A DNA stretch of 64,000 nt from Sphingomonadaceae bacterium (GTDB lineage: Bacteria > Pseudomonadota > Alphaproteobacteria > Sphingomonadales > Sphingomonadaceae), in assembly GCA_024236155.1 (NCBI GenBank), contig JACKLA010000004.1:124001-188000 (forward strand), read 5' to 3'. This document shows positions 61,136 through 64,000 of the stretch, piece by piece. The stretch's first letter is position 1. The number at the start of each line of letters is the position of its first letter. The position numbers were made by a program, and so were the translations under genes. The notes under the pieces were generated by a model that was not told where the DNA came from, did no database searches, and saw only the letters and a program-made list of their open reading frames with translations.

Positions 61136-61939
61136 ATGAAGCGTACCCACCTGCCTTTGAACGCCCTGCGCGTATACGATGCCGCCGCGCGGCACCTGTC
61201 GTTCACCCGCGCGGCAGACGAGCTGGCGGTGACGCCCGCCGCTGTCGGCCAGCAGATCCGCGCGCTGGAAGATCACCTCGGCACCGTGCTGTTCCGCCGC
61301 ACGAGCAAGGGGCTGGAGCTGACCGAGGAAGGCCTCGCCGGGCTCGACGCGCTGCGCGAAGGGTTCCTCAAGTTCGAGGAATCGGTCCAGGCGATGCAGG
61401 CTGGGCAGGCTTCCGATCGCTACACCATCGCCGCCCCGCGCGAATTCTACGCCCAGTGGCTCGCACCCCGCCTCGCCGAATACCGCGCCGCCAACCCCGG
61501 CATCCGCTTCCAGCTGGTCGAGAACGAACACGCCGACTTTACCGAGGCGAACCTCGACGTTGCGATCAGGCTGGTCGACGGGCCGGGTGAGCTGGAGGGG
61601 GTCGAACTCGCCCCCGCGCGCCGTGTGGTGATCGCCAGGTCCAAAGAACTTGGAGGCGCGCCTGACGAATGGATCGACTGGCCCGGCGCCCCGCTGCCCG
61701 AAGGGGCGGAGCCGACGGTGCAGGTCAGCAATGCCGGACAGGCGCTGTCGAGCGCGGTCGCGGGCATGGGCAAGGCGATCCTGCCCTTCCTGCTGGTCGA
61801 GGAATCGATCGAGCGCGGCAAGGTCGAGGTGCTGGAGGGGCCGGACGAAGGCCGCCGCGCCTACTGGCTCGTCGCCCCGCTGCCGCAATGGCGGCAGAAG
61901 AAGGTTAAGGCACTGGTGGGCTTTCTCACCGAGGGCTGA
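61136..61939 (+). CDS. LysR-family (GcvA-like) transcriptional regulator
   Basis: 267 residues, starting LPLNALRVYDAAARHLSFTR AADELAVTPAAVGQQIRAL, the GcvA-type HTH, then a shortened effector domain. The family starts MKR.HLPLNALR, matching this ATG. It lies opposite the heme peroxidase gene, which it may regulate. No operator was picked out in the 252-base AT-rich gap between them (60884-61135). Confidence 0.9.
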   Translation: MKRTHLPLNALRVYDAAARHLSFTRAADELAVTPAAVGQQIRALEDHLGTVLFRRTSKGLELTEEGLAGLDALREGFLKFEESVQAMQAGQASDRYTIAAPREFYAQWLAPRLAEYRAANPGIRFQLVENEHADFTEANLDVAIRLVDGPGELEGVELAPARRVVIARSKELGGAPDEWIDWPGAPLPEGAEPTVQVSNAGQALSSAVAGMGKAILPFLLVEESIERGKVEVLEGPDEGRRAYWLVAPLPQWRQKKVKALVGFLTEG

Positions 61940-61990
61940 ACCCGCCGGCAGGCCCTTTGCAACGGGGGCCTGTTGCTATGGGGCCCTTTG

Positions 61991-62740
61991 CTAAAGCGGC
62001 CGGTGCCACATCGCCACGAAACGTGCGGCAAGCTCCGGCGGCATATCGTTGACCGTCGCATTGATCGACACGCCGATATCGCATTTGTCCTTGTCGCTCG
62101 CCCGGGCCAGCTCTGCATTGTCGGCGAGGATGCCGAGCAGCCGCTCGCTCGCCCCGTGGCGCAGCATGCCGTCGAACAGCGCGTTGTGCTCCTGCTCTGT
62201 CGGTTCGGCCCATTGCTGCGGGTCGCGCTGGCTCGCCCCGGCAGCCGTGATCATCGCGGCATTCTGGCGAATGAGGAGGTCGTTGATTTCCGCCCCTTCA
62301 TCGGCAACCTCGATCGTTTCGCCCATCGCCATCTGCGCGCAGTGCCTGACATCGGTCGCCTGCAGGTGTTCGAGCGTTTCGGACTGCGCCGCCTGCATCG
62401 CCAGCAGCGGGTCGAGCGGCGCTTCTGCGACCAGCGGGATCAGCTTGTCCGTCAGCTGTTCCATCCAGTTGATGGTGATCCGCTCGCCCAGCGCCGTGGC
62501 TTTCAGCGGATTGCGACCCTCGCTCGACTGCGATGCCGCGGTCAATTCCTGCAACAGCGCCTCGTAATCCTGCGGGAAATGCTTGCGCGCCGCGCGAAAT
62601 ACCGGCGCACCTTCGCCCTCGATTATATCACGCTCGATCTGCTTGCGCGCCTGCTCGGGCGTGGGCGGCGTACAGCCGACCAGCACCGCGCCCGCAACCA
62701 GCGCGATTATCCCGCCGCGCATTGTCCTGCCGAAATCCAT
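61991..62740 (-). CDS. lipoprotein of unknown function
   Basis: 249 residues. Signal peptide with lipobox LVGC (GAVLVGCTPPTP). The mature protein is helical and polar, with a cysteine pair (HCAQ, KCDIG) but no known domain. GGGGG is upstream of the ATG at 62740. The longer frame that reaches back to 63283 is discounted because it runs through the remnant of another gene. Confidence 0.72.
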   Translation of the reverse strand: MDFGRTMRGGIIALVAGAVLVGCTPPTPEQARKQIERDIIEGEGAPVFRAARKHFPQDYEALLQELTAASQSSEGRNPLKATALGERITINWMEQLTDKLIPLVAEAPLDPLLAMQAAQSETLEHLQATDVRHCAQMAMGETIEVADEGAEINDLLIRQNAAMITAAGASQRDPQQWAEPTEQEHNALFDGMLRHGASERLLGILADNAELARASDKDKCDIGVSINATVNDMPPELAARFVAMWHRPL

Positions 62741-62833
62741 GCGAACCCCCTTCAATCCTCGTCGCCAGCTTAACGGGCGGGAAGAGCTTGGCAAGCAGCG
62801 GGGCAGCGCGCGCAAGGCCCGCCGCAAGCTCGT

Positions 62834-63539
62834 CATAGACGGGATGCCCGGCTTCAACTCCTCCGCCACTGCGCCATATTTCTGCGGCAGGCGATAACGC
62901 AGGAGGAAGCGCAGCAGGTTGTTGTCCGGCTTGCCCGTCCATTTTGCCCAAACGCTTCGTTGCTTGAGGGCGTTGCGGCCGAGCAAGTGGAACAAGTGGA
63001 ACATGTGGAACACTGTCCTAATCGAGAGAAATCGCGCGTCCGGCCTCAAGCAGCGAAGCGGTAGGCCGAAGGGGCGCGCGTGCAATCCTCCAGCCGCTGC
63101 ACGCCCCGGCAAAGCCCTCCGCCCCGGGCCGGTGGCGTAGCTGGTAGAGTGCCTCGAGACTGCGCCCGATGGACTTCGCCGCCCGCTTGACGATGCCGGT
63201 GGCGGCGAGGGTGGCAATGAGGCGGCGCTGGAGATCGGGCGTAAGGGAATTCCGCTGCGGCGCCGTGTGGAGGCAAGGCGCAAAGGCGAGCAGCGGATCG
63301 TCGTCCTCGGGTGGCGCGGCGACGTGGGCGACTGAGGAGGTGGCTTGGCGGGGCGTCTGCCGGAGGCACACTGTTGGCTCCTTGGCGGGCGGCTGATCGC
63401 GTGGAGCCGAGGCTTGCTGAGGAGGGGAACGGTCCTCGGCAGAAATATCGGACAAGGAATCGCGGCTGGGGAGGGGGTGGTCTGAACACATAGCCCACCC
63501 CAAGATGCACATTCCCGCGAAGTAGGAAAACGATTTCAT
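62834..63539 (-). pseudogene. decayed HTH-domain gene split by frameshifts
   Basis: The 5' part (ATG at 63539, open to 63018) has an N-terminal hydrophobic stretch and then a homeodomain-like helix-turn-helix segment, LQRRLIATLAATGIVKRAAK followed by SLEALYQLRHRPGAEGF, typical of a sphingomonad family of small DNA-binding proteins. After that the family-like sequence stops, but the expected C-terminal part, DNNLLRFLLRYRLPQKYGAV, is found further along in a different frame (about 62834-62953). A 9-bp tandem repeat lies between the two. The simplest reading is a frameshifted remnant; alternatively 63018-63539 still makes a shorter protein. Confidence 0.5.
62984..63010. repeat. 9-bp tandem repeat, three units
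   Basis: CAAGTGGAA, CAAGTGGAA, CATGTGGAA in direct succession. It sits in the broken part of the HTH gene remnant and may mark a slippage event. Confidence 0.75.
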
Positions 63540-63546
63540 GTCTATT

Positions 63547-64000
63547 CTAGGAACTGGCCGTCGCTCTTCGCGCGCCATATACTCTGACGACTACCAGCAT
63601 TACGAAAACTACCGCTATCACCTCAAGTGCTGGAAACAGAAACGGCAACCCGATGATTGTCAGCGCAAGTATCGGAACTACCCATTTTGCAGCTCCACGC
63701 ATGTGAAACCGATCGCGGACCACCCATAAACCCAAAGCGTAGATCGCCAGCGGTAGCGCGACGGCGAGATCGCCCATGGCGATCGAGAGTGCCGATTTCT
63801 CGTTGATGATATCGATCAGCACCCCGAACCCCGCACCGACTGCTGCACCGGCCGCGAAAATAAAAAAATGACCATAGCCCCATAGCAGTGCCCGGCTGAG
63901 ATCGTTCGAGGTAAGATGATCTTCATCCGAGAAATACAGCCACCACATGGCGAATGTTACCGCCAACGCCGATATGGCGATATGGACCAGGCGGATATCG
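63547..64000 (-). CDS. LtrA-like membrane protein, 3' part
   Basis: At least 150 residues, open to the right edge, so the N-terminal part lies outside the window. Four or so membrane helices; WWLYFSDEDH and LLWGYGHFFIFAAGAAVGAG match the low-temperature-requirement A (LtrA) family. The apparent TTG start at 63966 is not the real one because the same frame continues in hydrophobic sequence to 64000. Function of the family is unknown. Confidence 0.72.
   Translation of the reverse strand, partial: DIRLVHIAISALAVTFAMWWLYFSDEDHLTSNDLSRALLWGYGHFFIFAAGAAVGAGFGVLIDIINEKSALSIAMGDLAVALPLAIYALGLWVVRDRFHMRGAAKWVVPILALTIIGLPFLFPALEVIAVVFVMLVVVRVYGARRATASS

Overview
The window looks like a chromosomal segment of a high-G+C alphaproteobacterium of the Sphingomonadales, most like the Erythrobacteraceae. 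This is inferred from gene content and protein style: a sphingomonad-type MucR, class II DAHP synthase, EgtB/EgtD, TIGR02281-type retropepsin, DUF1499 and DUF6607 proteins, a heme-type TonB receptor, and recO-leuB and ubiK neighbourhoods. No rRNA, IS element, prophage or CRISPR array was seen. One tRNA (Gln, anticodon TTG) is present. Most of the window is ordinary core genome, with short accessory insertions between housekeeping genes.

Layout. 1-9.8 kb: an OmpA-family protein, an unknown P-loop protein, then a long minus-strand run (phoH, an inserted GIY-YIG nuclease-like gene, miaB, plsC-type acyltransferase, fur, mucR, rimI, tsaB, RutE-like nitroreductase, Nfu). 9.9-19.4 kb: M16 peptidase, DAHP synthase, ergothioneine genes egtB-egtD, retropepsin-like protease, DUF1499 protein, psd and tRNA-Gln. 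19.5-22.6 kb: a tightly packed four-gene operon of unknown function headed by a papain-like cysteine peptidase; this is the best candidate for an undescribed system. 22.6-30.6 kb: yghU, NAD synthetase with an in-frame N-terminal HTH-like extension, a lipoprotein, a polysaccharide deacetylase / low-molecular-weight phosphatase / ATP-grasp cluster, and a secreted protein coupled to a ClpP-fold protein. 30.6-36.2 kb: nitroreductase-pirin divergent from a LysR regulator, a GST, trhO and ilvE. 36.2-46.9 kb: a short ORF with an exceptionally strong Shine-Dalgarno, tandem paralogous lipoproteins, tlyA, tspO, ubiK, recO, leuB, a GT2-GtrA glycosyltransferase, DUF2238 protein, PMT-type glycosyltransferase, metZ. 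46.9-64 kb: a small gene behind a Fur box, a SulP transporter, HCCA isomerase, SDR, three Tad-like pilin-family proteins, an S9 peptidase, a Fur-box-controlled heme receptor-DUF6607 operon, apaG, an animal-type heme peroxidase, a LysR regulator, a lipoprotein, a decayed HTH gene and a partial LtrA-like protein at the right edge.

Themes. Iron: fur itself, two clear Fur boxes, a heme-type receptor with DUF6607, and heme peroxidase. Redox and thiol defence: EgtB/EgtD, two nitroreductases, pirin, two GSTs. Repeats: an approximately 80-bp palindromic element occurs once between genes and once inside egtB, where it adds exactly 27 codons; a second family of about 75 bp has three predicted hairpins whose stems differ compensatorily between its two copies; a 149-bp inverted-repeat element lies between leuB and a glycosyltransferase gene. 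Start sites were chosen by eye from Shine-Dalgarno matches, gene overlaps and remembered family lengths; no homology search was run.
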